This document shows positions 14,973 through 23,249 of a stretch of 28,611 nt of DNA, in pieces. This DNA is from CAJINA01 sp964647585. Lineage in GTDB: Bacteria > Desulfobacterota > Desulfobacteria > Desulfobacterales > CAJINA01. How positions within the stretch are numbered: position 1 is the stretch's first letter; the number at the start of each line of letters is the position of its first letter. Below the pieces are notes generated by a model, which was given only the letters and a program-made list of their open reading frames with translations, did no database searches and had not been told where the DNA came from. Position numbers and translations under genes: made by a program. The stretch covers positions 1 to 28,611 of the forward strand of contig CAZYGG010000048.1 in NCBI GenBank assembly GCA_964647585.1. The letters run 5' to 3'.

Positions 14973-16385
14973 TTAAATGTCGTAGTAGAGATGGAACTCG
15001 TGGGGGTGCGGACGCAGTTTAACCGGGTTTACTTCGTTTTCAGTTTTATAATCTATCCACATATCGATGACATCCTTGGTGAAGACGTCGCCTTTGAGCA
15101 GGAACTCGTGGTCTTCCGCCAGGGCGGCCAGGGCTTCATCGAGGGCTCCGGGTGCGGATTCGATTCCGGCCAGTTCTTCCGGCGGCAGATCGTAAATGTT
15201 TTTGTCCAGCGGATCGCCGGGGTCGATCTTGTTCTCGATACCGTCAATCACCGCCATGAGCATCGCGGAGAAGGCCATGTAGCCGTTGCAGGACGGATCC
15301 GGTGTCCGGAACTCGATCCGTTTGGCCTTGGGCGAAGAAGAGTACATGGGAATCCTGACCGCCGCGCTGCGGTTCCGGCTGGAGTAGGCCAGGTTGACCG
15401 GGGCTTCGAACCCGGGTACCAGGCGTTTGTACGAGTTCGTGGTCGGGTTCGTGATGGCGCACAGGGCCTTGCAGTGCTTCAGGATGCCGCCGATGGCGTA
15501 CAGGGCGTCCTGGGAGACCCCGGCGTATTTGTCGCCGGCAAACAACGGGGTGTTGTCTTTCCAGATGCTGATATGGGTGTGCATGCCGGTGCCGTTGTCT
15601 TCGAAAAGCGGCTTGGGCATGAATGTCACGGTGTGGCCGTGCTGGTTGGCCACGTTTTTCAGGATATACTTGAACCAGGCCAGCTGGTCGCCCATCTGCA
15701 GCAGCGGCTTGAAACGCATGTCGATTTCAGCCTGGCCGCCCGTGGCGACTTCGTGATGCTGGCACTCCACGTCGATGCCCAGGTCTTCCAGGGTGAGCAG
15801 CATTTCGGTCCTGAGGTCCTGGAATTTATCGGTGGGCGGCAGTGGGAAGTAGCCTTCCTTGTGGCGGGGTTTGTACCCCAGGTTGGGACCTTCGTCCCGG
15901 CCGGTGTTCCAGGTCCCTTCAACCGAATCAAGTTCGTAGAAGGCCCCGTTGGTGGCTGAATCGAAGCGGACATCGTCGAAAATGAAAAACTCCGCTTCCG
16001 GTCCGATGAAGGCCGTGTCGCCGATGCCGGTGCTTTTCAGGTAGGCTTCCGCCTTCTGGGCGATATAGCGCGGATCCCGGGAATAGGATTCACGGGTGAG
16101 CGGATCCACGATATTGCCGATGAGAACCAGAGTGGGGATTTTATAGAACGGGTCCATCTTGGCGGTGGTCGCATCGGGGATAACCAGCATATCGCTGGCG
16201 TTGATCGGCTGCCAGCCCCGGATACTGGATCCGTCAAATCCGAATCCATCTTCAAAACTGGAAGCTTCCAGTTCGCCGAGTGGGACTGAAAAATGCTGCC
16301 AGATGCCGGGGAAATCCATGAAACGGATGTCCACAACCCTGGCACCCTGTTCTTTTGCCATTGCCAATACTTGTTCCGGTGTCAT
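14973..16385 (-). CDS. glnA: Glutamine synthetase type I (GlnA, adenylylation-type)
   Basis: The 470-residue protein makes glutamine from glutamate, ammonia and ATP. Motifs include FDGSSIRGW near residue 50, 'GPEAEFFIFD' with metal-ligand glutamate, NGTGMHTHIS, the ATP-site KRLVPGFEAPVNLAYSSRNRSAA, and RIEFRTPDPSCNGYMAFSAMLMA. Tyr398 in KNIYDLPPEE corresponds to the adenylylation tyrosine (Tyr397 in E. coli), so activity is probably controlled by GlnE, which is not in this window. GAGAGGAAAG precedes the ATG. It is the third gene of glnD-glnB-glnA. Confidence 0.97.
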   Translation of the reverse strand: MTPEQVLAMAKEQGARVVDIRFMDFPGIWQHFSVPLGELEASSFEDGFGFDGSSIRGWQPINASDMLVIPDATTAKMDPFYKIPTLVLIGNIVDPLTRESYSRDPRYIAQKAEAYLKSTGIGDTAFIGPEAEFFIFDDVRFDSATNGAFYELDSVEGTWNTGRDEGPNLGYKPRHKEGYFPLPPTDKFQDLRTEMLLTLEDLGIDVECQHHEVATGGQAEIDMRFKPLLQMGDQLAWFKYILKNVANQHGHTVTFMPKPLFEDNGTGMHTHISIWKDNTPLFAGDKYAGVSQDALYAIGGILKHCKALCAITNPTTNSYKRLVPGFEAPVNLAYSSRNRSAAVRIPMYSSSPKAKRIEFRTPDPSCNGYMAFSAMLMAVIDGIENKIDPGDPLDKNIYDLPPEELAGIESAPGALDEALAALAEDHEFLLKGDVFTKDVIDMWIDYKTENEVNPVKLRPHPHEFHLYYDI

Positions 16386-16435
16386 AATACTTTCCTCTCT
16401 TTTGTTTAATATAAACGGGTTATTAAAATAAGCGA

Positions 16436-16774
16436 CTAAATCGCGTCAGCGCCTTCTTCGCCGGTGCGTACCCGGATGGCATGCTCGACGGGGGTCACGA
16501 AAATTTTACCATCTCCCACTTTGCCCGTGTTGGCGGCTTCACAGATGGTCTTGGTCACTTCGTCCACCCGATCCGCCGCGATGACGAGTTCTATTTTTAC
16601 CTTGGGGATGAAATCCACGACATACTCGGCCCCCCGGTAAATCTCCTTGTGCCCTTTTTGGCGGCCATATCCTTTTACCTCTGAAATCGTCATCCCCTGG
16701 ATGCCGATATCATTGAGGGCTTCCTTGACATCATCAAGTTTGAAGGGTTTGATGATTGCTTCAATTTTCTTCAT
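16436..16774 (-). CDS. glnB: Nitrogen regulatory protein P-II
   Basis: The 112-residue trimeric signalling protein senses 2-oxoglutarate and ATP/ADP. The T-loop has Tyr51 in IYRGAEYVVDF, the uridylylation site. The B- and C-loop signatures TGKVGDGKIFV and VRTGEEG are intact. GGAGG sits six bases before the ATG, inside the end of glnD; the genes overlap by 14 bp. Its place beside glnD, its modifying enzyme, and glnA, its downstream target, favours GlnB over an AmtB-linked GlnK. Confidence 0.95.
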   Translation of the reverse strand: MKKIEAIIKPFKLDDVKEALNDIGIQGMTISEVKGYGRQKGHKEIYRGAEYVVDFIPKVKIELVIAADRVDEVTKTICEAANTGKVGDGKIFVTPVEHAIRVRTGEEGADAI

Positions 16775-19457
16775 TTTTTCCTCCTGACTGATCGTCTATG
16801 GTCTGTTTCTGGTGGCCGTTTTTCCGGTCGTCTGTTTTGGTTAGTACCAGATTGATCTGTTCTTTTATGGTTGCTACCTGGGCCGGGTCATCCACTTTCT
16901 GGCCCTCAAAATCTCTGACATAAAAAATATCCGCCACCTGGTCTACTTTTGTGGCGATTTTGGCGACCCAGACATCCAGATCGCTTTTAAAAAGGGTATC
17001 GGTGATGGTAAAAAGCAAGCCGGGGGCGTCATACGTAAATACTTCAATAATGGTAAAGAAGTTGGAGGTGTCATTGTCCACGTTCACAATGGATGGCCGG
17101 CCGGCTGCCGGTCCCTGGGGCGGGGTGCGCGGGGACACCCGGGCCTCAATAGCCGCCCCGAGATCCAGTTCGTCGGCAAGGGCTTTTTCCAGAACGGTGG
17201 CCGCTTTTTCCCAGGTTTTCGATTCAAAGAGCAGATCCGGCGGCGGCTGGACTGTGAAGACATCCAGGGCAATGTTGTTTTTCCAGGTAAAGACCTGCAC
17301 ATCGAGGATATTGATGCCGTGCAGGGTGAAGACACCGGCGATTTTAGAAAAGAGTCCCGGCCGGTCCTTGGCGCAGATGGTCACGCTGCGGGTGGCCCCG
17401 GCATCGGTTTCCTGTATCTGCCAGACAAAAGGCTGCAAGCCGAGTTCTGAATAGAGATCACCGTGCGCCCGCATGGCGGCCGGGTCTGCGTATAACAGGT
17501 ACCGGGGCGACATGAAATTGAAAAGCTTTTCCATCGCCGGCCGATTCGCCGGGGCAACGGATTCGAGCAGGGCGGTTTTTTTCGATTCAACGGACCGGAT
17601 GGCCTCCCGGCTGGCCAGTTCGCCGCCCTGGAGAATATTCATCACCTGAAAAAACAGGGCTCTCAGCAGGGTGGCCGTCCAGTCGTTCCAGGCTTTGGGT
17701 CCGGTGGCGACCGAATCTGCTACCGACAGCAGGTAGAGCATTTTGAGCCGGGGGACGTCCCCGATCAGGCGTGCACTGGCAATGGCGGTGGCTTCATCAT
17801 GTAAATCCCGGCGCGTGGCCGTCTTGACCAGAAACAGGTGTTCACGTACGAGATAGCAGACCGTATCAATATCCTTTTGACGATAACCAAAGCGAGTTAA
17901 GATTTTAGCGGCAATGTCGGCCCCTTTGTGGGCATGGCCTTTCCCGGGTTCGCCTTTGCCGATGTCGTGCAAGAGGGCGGCCCACATCAGCATCTTGCGG
18001 TGTTTCAACTCCTTGTAGAGCGACGCGCAGAGGGGATCGTCGATCGGGCTGTTGTCTGCGCCGAAGGTCTTCAGGGTCTGCACGACTTCCAGGGAGTGCT
18101 TATCCACCGGAAAGATGTGGTATTCATCGTATTGAATCCGGTTGACGATCGTCTGCATTTCAGGCAGCAGGGCGGTAAGAAATCCGGTGTTCATCATTTC
18201 GCTCAGCACGTTAAAATGGGGAACCGCGGTCGTCAGGATTTTCTCGAACGCTTTAACCGCTTTGCCTGACTCGAGAAAGTGGTCGTCCACCAGGTGGAGA
18301 AATTCTTTCACCAGGCGCCGGGCCTCAGCGCCCAGGGGGATTTTCAGGCGGGCGCTCTCCGCGAATATGTCGATGAGCAACTCCGGGTTGGCCAGGATGC
18401 TTTCCGGGGAGGTAAACGCGAGGGTGTTGTTCTTCGCAACCGCCAGGCCCTTGATCGTGGTTTTCTTGATTGGTCTGCGCCGCTTCCAGCGCACGGGACT
18501 GCTGCCCAGTTCATACAGGAACATCTGGTGCTGCTGTTTGACAAGTTCCATGTGCCCGTGGAGCTCGCCCAGGAACCTTTCAACCGGCTGCTGGTCCTGG
18601 TCCCGCCGGTACGACAATTCGTCGGCAAGCTGTTCCTGGTGACTGAAATAGAGCTGATCGCATTTGCGTCCGGTAATAATGTGCAACCGGCTGCGAATAT
18701 TCCAGATAAAGGCCAGTGACTTGAAAAACCTGCTGAATTCGGCGTGGGACAGGTAGCCGTAGTATTCAAGGTCCCGGGCCTGTTGGATGCCGGATTTTAT
18801 TTTGGCGATCCACAGCATGGTGTGGAAGTCTCTCAGCCCGCCCAGGCCCTCCTTGAGGTTCGGCTGCAGCAGGCTGGCTGAATCGCCGAAGCGCAGGTGG
18901 CGGGCCTCGTTGGTTTCAATCAGCCAGTCGATGATGCGCCGGGAGTGCCGTTTGAGAACGGTATTACGCATTCTTTCAAGCAGTTTGGTGTACAGCGGGG
19001 AGATACCGCAGATGAAGCGGGCGTCCAGCAGGGATGTCAGCACTTCGTAATCCTGGGAAGCGAGTTTCAGGCACTCTTTCAGGGACCGGGTGGCGTGGCC
19101 CACTTCGAGGCCGATATCCCAGAGGGGATACACCACTTCCCGGATCAGCTCTTCGGCTTCCGGGGGAACGCGTTTTTCAAAGAGAAAAAGGAGGTCGACA
19201 TCCGAATGGGTACACTGTTCCTGGCGGCCATAGCCGCCCAGTGCGATGATGGCATAGGGGTTTTTCAGGATACCGATGCGCGGGCCGATAACGCTGGCGG
19301 CAAAACTCTCCCGGAAATAGTCGTCCAGCAGGCGGGCATTTTCAATGAGATAGTTTTCCTCGCGGTTGCGCAGAAAACGATCGGTCAGTTTTGTACGGCT
19401 CTCCAGCAGGTTCCGGGAAGTTGGTGAATATGTGCTTTTCAATTGCGTTGACTGCAC
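16761..19457 (-). CDS. glnD: [Protein-PII] uridylyltransferase / uridylyl-removing enzyme
   Basis: GlnD reads the glutamine level and uridylylates or deuridylylates P-II. In order, it has a nucleotidyltransferase domain (ALGGYGRQEQ then THSDVDLLF, near residues 73-91), a GlnD linker, an HD hydrolase domain (LLHDIGKGEPGKGHAHKGA), and two C-terminal ACT domains (VTICAKDRPGLFSKIAG and VFTYDAPGLLFTITD). I chose the GTG at 19457, with GAGG eight bases upstream, giving 898 residues against about 890 in E. coli. A TTG at 19514 would add 19 residues, but it has no ribosome binding site and lies inside the sigma-54 promoter match, so it is unlikely. Confidence 0.94.
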   Translation of the reverse strand: MQSTQLKSTYSPTSRNLLESRTKLTDRFLRNREENYLIENARLLDDYFRESFAASVIGPRIGILKNPYAIIALGGYGRQEQCTHSDVDLLFLFEKRVPPEAEELIREVVYPLWDIGLEVGHATRSLKECLKLASQDYEVLTSLLDARFICGISPLYTKLLERMRNTVLKRHSRRIIDWLIETNEARHLRFGDSASLLQPNLKEGLGGLRDFHTMLWIAKIKSGIQQARDLEYYGYLSHAEFSRFFKSLAFIWNIRSRLHIITGRKCDQLYFSHQEQLADELSYRRDQDQQPVERFLGELHGHMELVKQQHQMFLYELGSSPVRWKRRRPIKKTTIKGLAVAKNNTLAFTSPESILANPELLIDIFAESARLKIPLGAEARRLVKEFLHLVDDHFLESGKAVKAFEKILTTAVPHFNVLSEMMNTGFLTALLPEMQTIVNRIQYDEYHIFPVDKHSLEVVQTLKTFGADNSPIDDPLCASLYKELKHRKMLMWAALLHDIGKGEPGKGHAHKGADIAAKILTRFGYRQKDIDTVCYLVREHLFLVKTATRRDLHDEATAIASARLIGDVPRLKMLYLLSVADSVATGPKAWNDWTATLLRALFFQVMNILQGGELASREAIRSVESKKTALLESVAPANRPAMEKLFNFMSPRYLLYADPAAMRAHGDLYSELGLQPFVWQIQETDAGATRSVTICAKDRPGLFSKIAGVFTLHGINILDVQVFTWKNNIALDVFTVQPPPDLLFESKTWEKAATVLEKALADELDLGAAIEARVSPRTPPQGPAAGRPSIVNVDNDTSNFFTIIEVFTYDAPGLLFTITDTLFKSDLDVWVAKIATKVDQVADIFYVRDFEGQKVDDPAQVATIKEQINLVLTKTDDRKNGHQKQTIDDQSGGKNEEN

Positions 19458-19497
19458 GTTATTGGCCTCGCGATTTAAGATTCCTGAGAAAGTATTT

Positions 19498-19514
19498 CGC
19501 AACAGGCATGCCAA
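19498..19514 (-). promoter_or_regulatory. Sigma-54 (RpoN) promoter of glnDBA
   Basis: The minus strand reads TTGGCATGCCTGTTGCG. It fits the -24/-12 consensus TGGCAC-N5-TTGC with the invariant GG (19512-19511) and GC (19500-19499) exactly ten bases apart. Transcription would start near 19487, 30 bases before the glnD GTG. Nitrogen-control genes are classic NtrC/sigma-54 targets. Confidence 0.7.
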
Positions 19515-19588
19515 ATCGTCGATATTTTATAATTACAATATAATCAGGTTGTTGCGCAATGCGAAATACCCGTGTAAAGAAAACCGTG

Positions 19589-19604
19589 ATTACAAAAATG
19601 TAAT
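19589..19604. promoter_or_regulatory. Candidate activator site upstream of glnD
   Basis: ATTACA-AAAA-TGTAAT is a perfect palindrome centred about 110 bp before the predicted sigma-54 start, where enhancer-binding proteins bind. Related GTGTAA/TTACAC half-sites lie on each side (about 19572 and 19620). It does not match the enteric NtrC consensus, so the protein is unknown. Confidence 0.35.
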
Positions 19605-19665
19605 TAATTTGTCGAACTTATTACACAATTGTTAAACCCCTGTTTTTAAGGGTGGAAACCTGGGG

Positions 19666-20499
19666 TTACTTTTTGGGCCTTATTGAAATGATGGCGACAT
19701 CTGTTGCTGGTTTTCCCTGGGCTGCTACCGGGACCTGCCCGATTTTATCAACCACGTCCATACCGTCGGCAACCCGGCCGAAAACAGTGTGTTTTCCGGC
19801 CAGCCAGGGGGTATTCACCAGGTTAATGAAAAATTGGCTGCCATTGGTGTTTGGACCGGCATTGGCCATGGCCAGGGCCCCCCTGATCGGTGCGTGCCCG
19901 GAGCCTTTGGGGCTGTAGCGATAGCCCATATTTTCATAGGCCTGTTTGAGGGTTAGATTGGTCAAGGCCTTATCCACCTCGTCTTTGCGTTTCTCCAGAT
20001 CTTCCTGGGAACGGATATTCATCTCACGGAAAAGCGGTCGCAGCAGCATTGCCTGGAAATCCTGCTTGCTGCGGATACCAAGGAAAGGGTGGGGGCCCCG
20101 TTGAAGGTCCATGGCCTTGAGTTCGCCAAGGCCCAGGGCATCCGCGTTGATTTCATCTTCAAAGCGGTAGCCGGGATCGCCCTGACCGTTGCCCAGCGGG
20201 CACCCGCCCTGGATCATGAAATCTTTTATAACCCGATGAAAGACCAGACCGTCATAAAACGGCCGTTTTACCTTTTTACCGGTGGCCGGATCGGTAAATT
20301 CCTTGGTGCCGGTAGCCAGGCCGATAAAGTTGTCAACCGTTATCGGGGCTGTATCGGCAAACAGCTCCACCGCTATATCGCCCCGGTTGGTTTTGATGAT
20401 GTATACGGGGTTTTCGGTGGGCGTTGCGCCTATACTAAGGACCATCGCGCCGCAGAACAGGGCCAGGGTCAGGGTTGCCAGGCAAAACAGATTTTTCAT
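19666..20499 (-). CDS. Exported cyclophilin-type peptidyl-prolyl isomerase
   Basis: The 277-residue protein has a signal peptide (MKNLFCLATLTLALFCGAMVL), so it probably acts in the periplasm. Cyclophilin motifs are present: FHRVIKDFMIQGG with the catalytic Arg90, GALAMANAGPNTNGSQFFI, and 'HTVFGRV'. Between them, at about residues 117-205, is a roughly 85-residue insertion rich in charged helices (REMNIRSQEDLEKRKDEVDKA) that standard bacterial cyclophilins of about 165-190 residues lack. The ATG at 20499 has AAAGGAAA upstream; the open frame before it is not needed. It lies 22 bp after the cupin gene and may be co-transcribed. Confidence 0.9.
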   Translation of the reverse strand: MKNLFCLATLTLALFCGAMVLSIGATPTENPVYIIKTNRGDIAVELFADTAPITVDNFIGLATGTKEFTDPATGKKVKRPFYDGLVFHRVIKDFMIQGGCPLGNGQGDPGYRFEDEINADALGLGELKAMDLQRGPHPFLGIRSKQDFQAMLLRPLFREMNIRSQEDLEKRKDEVDKALTNLTLKQAYENMGYRYSPKGSGHAPIRGALAMANAGPNTNGSQFFINLVNTPWLAGKHTVFGRVADGMDVVDKIGQVPVAAQGKPATDVAIISIRPKK

Positions 20500-20521
20500 T
20501 AAATTGGTTTCCTTTCTGCAG

Positions 20522-20896
20522 TCAGGCCGGGATTTTGTCCCGCGGGCCGCCGCAGTTTGCACCTATAACATAGCTGGTGAATTTACGCCCCTGGTTTTTT
20601 ATTTCATGGATTACGCCCGGACCGATGATGACCGCATCTCCGGCACGCATCTGGTGGTTGGCCCCGTCGATTTCAATGATCATGGCGCCTGCTACAACCA
20701 CGTATATCTCGGTTGCCTGTTTATGGTAATGGCGTTGCTGTTCGGCGTTTTGATTGAAAACGGCCATCTCGGTGGTCGGCAATTGCAAGACCGGACAGGG
20801 GCGCCCGGTATCTGGAGGTACCCAGCAAGGATCAGCCGCGGGTGTTTCGTGGTCATATACTCGGGGCGTTTTTTCGTCATGTCGGTCCCGGATCAC
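20522..20896 (-). CDS. Small cupin-domain protein (start uncertain)
   Basis: A single cupin barrel is clear: QQRHYHKQATEIYVVVAGAMIIEID carries the metal-type H-x-H...E pattern, followed by 'MRAGDAVIIGPGVIHEIKNQG' with the second-motif His. Function and substrate are unknown. The frame stays open to 21121, but that upstream part translates two dispersed repeats (giving HPGEGRDP and FSRKDAKAQR), which are typical non-coding artefacts. I chose the GTG at 20896 (124 residues), because IRDRHDEKTPRVYD directly after it looks like protein. An ATG at 20767 is possible but would remove 43 residues. No start has a good ribosome binding site. Confidence 0.65.
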   Translation of the reverse strand: MIRDRHDEKTPRVYDHETPAADPCWVPPDTGRPCPVLQLPTTEMAVFNQNAEQQRHYHKQATEIYVVVAGAMIIEIDGANHQMRAGDAVIIGPGVIHEIKNQGRKFTSYVIGANCGGPRDKIPA

Positions 20897-20942
20897 GTCC
20901 GGGATGGCGTATCCGGCACCCAGAGCCTTTTTCCTAATACGA

Positions 20943-20971
20943 GCGGGATCCCGGCCTTCGCCGGGATGACG
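20943..20971. repeat. Dispersed palindromic repeat (GGGATCCCGGC...GCCGGGATGACG type)
   Basis: The sequence GCGGGATCCCGGCCTTCGCC followed by GGGATGACG matches the common intergenic repeat whose translation gives 'HPGEGRDP'. Its CCCGGC and GCCGGG arms fold back on each other. It lies upstream of the cupin gene and explains part of the long open frame there. Confidence 0.7.
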
Positions 20972-21060
20972 GGCATTTAGCAAGAAAACTCCCCGACCCT
21001 TGATAGAAACAGTTTTTGATTTTTTACTCTCAGCGTAGCTGACAACATTTGGTTTTGCCC

Positions 21061-21092
21061 TTCTTTGCGCCTTGGCGTCTTTGCGCGAGAAA
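21061..21092. repeat. Dispersed repeat (CTTTGCGCCTTGGCGTCTTTGCG type)
   Basis: TTTGCGCCTTGGCGTCTTTG is the core of a repeat found between genes in many proteobacterial genomes, read as 'SRKDAKAQR' when translated. It supports treating the region 20900-21120 as non-coding. Confidence 0.6.
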
Positions 21093-21164
21093 TGCTTTTG
21101 CCCTTCGGTTTTGATATACAATCTTATTTCAGTTCCTTTATACTTTCTGGTTTTGTAATGAAGT

Positions 21165-21191
21165 CCTTTTCAGGGGCGATTCAAAGCCTAG
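21165..21191. repeat. Intergenic repeat, copy 1 (related copy at 24681-24706)
   Basis: CCTTTTCAGGGGCGATTCAA then AGCCTAG resembles CCTTTTCAGGGGCAATCCAC then AGCTAG at 24681, both in the same orientation. Both copies are in gene-free DNA. It lies just past the end of the hydrolase gene. Confidence 0.5.
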
Positions 21192-21211
21192 CCCCCCTGG
21201 GTGAGAATATT

Positions 21212-22045
21212 TTACTTTTTGGTCCGTGAATCCGAGAAAAGTTGGATTTGCCGGAAAAACGCGTCAATTTCCTGCCAGAAGCGGGCACTATCCGTGATCA
21301 GGTCATTGTGGTCGGAGTCAAACGATACGAGTTTGCCGTCCAAGGCTGCTGCGGCCAGGGTCTGTCCATGCCGATATGGGACAACCGCGTCTCGGATACC
21401 ATGTATTATCAGGACCGGTTGCTGGTATTCTCGGATAACGGCCAGATTGTCGAACGGGTCTTTGACCAGAAACGGCGGAACCAGATAGCGCGGGGCGTAT
21501 GCAGCGACACTGGTAAATGGTGAAATGAGAATGAGCGCGTGGGAAGGGCGCCGCGCCGCGAGCTGGCAGGCCGCTCCCGCTCCCAGGCTGCGCCCCATCA
21601 GAATGATCCGGTCTGCATCGACATCCGGTCTGGCAACCAGGACGTCGTAAGCTTTTTGCATCGCGGCCGTGATGGCCGGCTGGGAGGGTGCTCCTTCCGA
21701 ACGGCCGTACCCGGGGAATTCCACCATCATGAGGGCTACTTTACGGGCCGCAAAGGGATGGAACTCTTCCGGTAAGAAATCGATTGTTTCCGCGTTCCCG
21801 TGAGTGAGGATAATGGCCGGTGCAGGCTGGCCTTGCACGTGGGCGGCCAGAAACCACGACTCGACGCGCATACCTGGCAGTTTCAACCAGATTCTTTCAA
21901 GCTGCGGAAACCTTTCCGGCATATTTGCGAGCGTTGCGGTCATGTGACGGGGGAAAAGCATCTGGCGCTGAAAGACGAACAGCAAGGTACAGTAAGCCAG
22001 ATAGATGCCGGCAAGAGCGAGCGTTATTCTAAAAGCCGGATGCAT
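21212..22045 (-). CDS. Membrane-anchored alpha/beta hydrolase
   Basis: The 277-residue serine hydrolase has one N-terminal membrane segment (about residues 6-26, RITLALAGIYLAYCTLLFVF). The catalytic triad is visible: Ser153 in GRSLGAG, Asp219 in HGIRDAVVP and a His near 246 in SDHNDL. The oxyanion region is THGNAET. The arrangement matches the ABHD13/17-like 'BEM46' group, whose substrates in bacteria are mostly unknown. AAGGAG six bases before the ATG is an excellent ribosome binding site. A MITE-like element ends only 15 bp before the start codon, so the gene's promoter must lie in or beyond that element. Confidence 0.85.
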   Translation of the reverse strand: MHPAFRITLALAGIYLAYCTLLFVFQRQMLFPRHMTATLANMPERFPQLERIWLKLPGMRVESWFLAAHVQGQPAPAIILTHGNAETIDFLPEEFHPFAARKVALMMVEFPGYGRSEGAPSQPAITAAMQKAYDVLVARPDVDADRIILMGRSLGAGAACQLAARRPSHALILISPFTSVAAYAPRYLVPPFLVKDPFDNLAVIREYQQPVLIIHGIRDAVVPYRHGQTLAAAALDGKLVSFDSDHNDLITDSARFWQEIDAFFRQIQLFSDSRTKK

Positions 22046-22060
22046 GCGGGCTCCTTATTT

Positions 22061-22259
22061 AGTGCCCATCCACAAACGGCATCTTTTGTCCCAGAGCGGC
22101 GTTTGCGCTCTTTTGGAATAATGGCGTAGCCAGTCAAGCTCTTTCGGAATAGCCCGCTATGCCTGCGGTTTCAAAAACGCTCAAGCCTTCCGACTTCGCC
22201 TATACGGCTACGCCGGACACGTGCTCTGAAACAAAACCTACCATTTGTGGACGGGCACT
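22061..22259. mobile_element. MITE-like element, 199 bp
   Basis: The terminal repeats AGTGCCCATCCACAAACGG (22061-22079) and CCATTTGTGGACGGGCACT (22241-22259) are inverted and match at 17 of 19 positions. Both ends are flanked by ATTT, a possible 4-bp target duplication. An inner inverted pair, GGCGTAGCC and GGCTACGCC, and CAGAGC against GCTCTG make the whole element fold back. It has no ORF of its own, so it would need a transposase encoded elsewhere. It fills most of the 396-bp gap between the hydrolase and DUF4197 genes. Confidence 0.75.
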
Positions 22260-22337
22260 ATTTAACGGTGGTGAGTATACGCTCTGCGAGCGGTACTGTC
22301 AGTATAGTCCATCCGGGTGCGGATGAGAACATTTTTC

Positions 22338-22366
22338 TTGTCATAAAAAAGTTTTTAATTTAAAAC
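22338..22366 (+). promoter_or_regulatory. Candidate promoter of the DUF4197 gene
   Basis: TTGTCA and TAAAAC are 17 bases apart, in an AT-rich stretch 76 bp before the start codon. This matches the sigma-70 consensus at five and four of six positions. Confidence 0.4.
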
Positions 22367-22441
22367 GGTTACGGTCAGGTTGCCGGAAAAGCGACAGCCG
22401 CGGGCGAATAGATTTGCATAAAATGAGATGGAGATACCGAT

Positions 22442-23173
22442 ATGAAGCTGCGCAAAATGATTCTGTTCACGGGTGTGGTGCTGCTGTGCGTATCTACGGT
22501 TGTCCCGGCCCGCGCCGGGTTCGAGGATTTTCTGAAAAAAACGCTGGAAAATGTTCTGGAGGAACAGACGGGTTTAAGTGAAAATGAAATTATTCAGGGG
22601 CTCAAAGAGGCCCTGGAGGTCGGTACCGACAATTCGGTGACCCTGCTGTCACGGGTTGATGGTTTCTACAAGCATCCGGACGTAAAGATATTGCTCCCTG
22701 AGAAAGTGCAGCAGGTTGAATCCCTTCTCAGAACAGCCGGCTTCGGGTCGCAGGTGGATGCCTTTGAACTCAGTATGAACCGGGCGGCGGAGCAGGCCGC
22801 TCCGGAAGCCCGGAAACTATTCTGGGACGCCATCACCCAGATGACATTTGATGACGCCAAAAAAATTCTCGAAGGCCGTGACAATGAAGCGACCCTGTTT
22901 TTCGAGGAAAAAACCAGCGCCCGGTTGACGGAGCTGTTTACCCCCATCGCCCATAATGCCATGGCGCAGGTCGGCGTTACCCGTGCCTGGCAGGATCTCG
23001 ACAACAGCATGGGCCAGATTCCGTTTGTGGAATCCTTCCGGTTCGATCTGGATGCCTATGTCACCGGCAAGACTCTGGACGGGTTGTTTTTCATGCTCGA
23101 ACAGGAGGAACGCAAGATCCGCCAGGATCCGGCCGCCAGGGTTACGGAACTGTTGCAAAAAGTGTTTAAATAA
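22442..23173 (+). CDS. Exported DUF4197 family protein
   Basis: The 243-residue protein has a signal peptide ending near ARA (residues 23-25), so it is probably periplasmic. The family's pattern is visible: a helical start (FLKKTLENVLEE ... GLKEALEVGTDNSVTLLS), GFYKHPDVKILLPEKVQ, AFELSMNRAAEQAAPEARKLF, 'DAKKILEGRDNEATLFFEEKT', and a C-terminal 'VTGKTLDGLFFMLEQEERKIRQDP'. The last is highly conserved in DUF4197. The function of the family is not known to me. GGAGAT lies eight bases before the ATG. It is transcribed alone. Confidence 0.88.
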   Translation: MKLRKMILFTGVVLLCVSTVVPARAGFEDFLKKTLENVLEEQTGLSENEIIQGLKEALEVGTDNSVTLLSRVDGFYKHPDVKILLPEKVQQVESLLRTAGFGSQVDAFELSMNRAAEQAAPEARKLFWDAITQMTFDDAKKILEGRDNEATLFFEEKTSARLTELFTPIAHNAMAQVGVTRAWQDLDNSMGQIPFVESFRFDLDAYVTGKTLDGLFFMLEQEERKIRQDPAARVTELLQKVFK

Positions 23174-23212
23174 TAGAGCCAGGCGGAGCGGCCCGAAAGG
23201 AACGGCCCGACA

Positions 23213-23246
23213 GGATAGCCTCTATCCGGCCTTTTGTGCTTTATTT
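23213..23246 (+). terminator. Weak terminator after the DUF4197 gene
   Basis: GGATAG-CCT-CTATCC is a perfect 6-bp hairpin with a T-rich tail beginning four bases later (TTTTGTGCTTTATTT), 40 bp past the stop codon. Confidence 0.4.
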
Positions 23247-23249
23247 GAT

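Noticed and set aside
14816..15022. Small plus-strand ORF across the foldback and glnA hairpin
   Set aside because: It consists of repeat sequence and antisense glnA, with no start signal.
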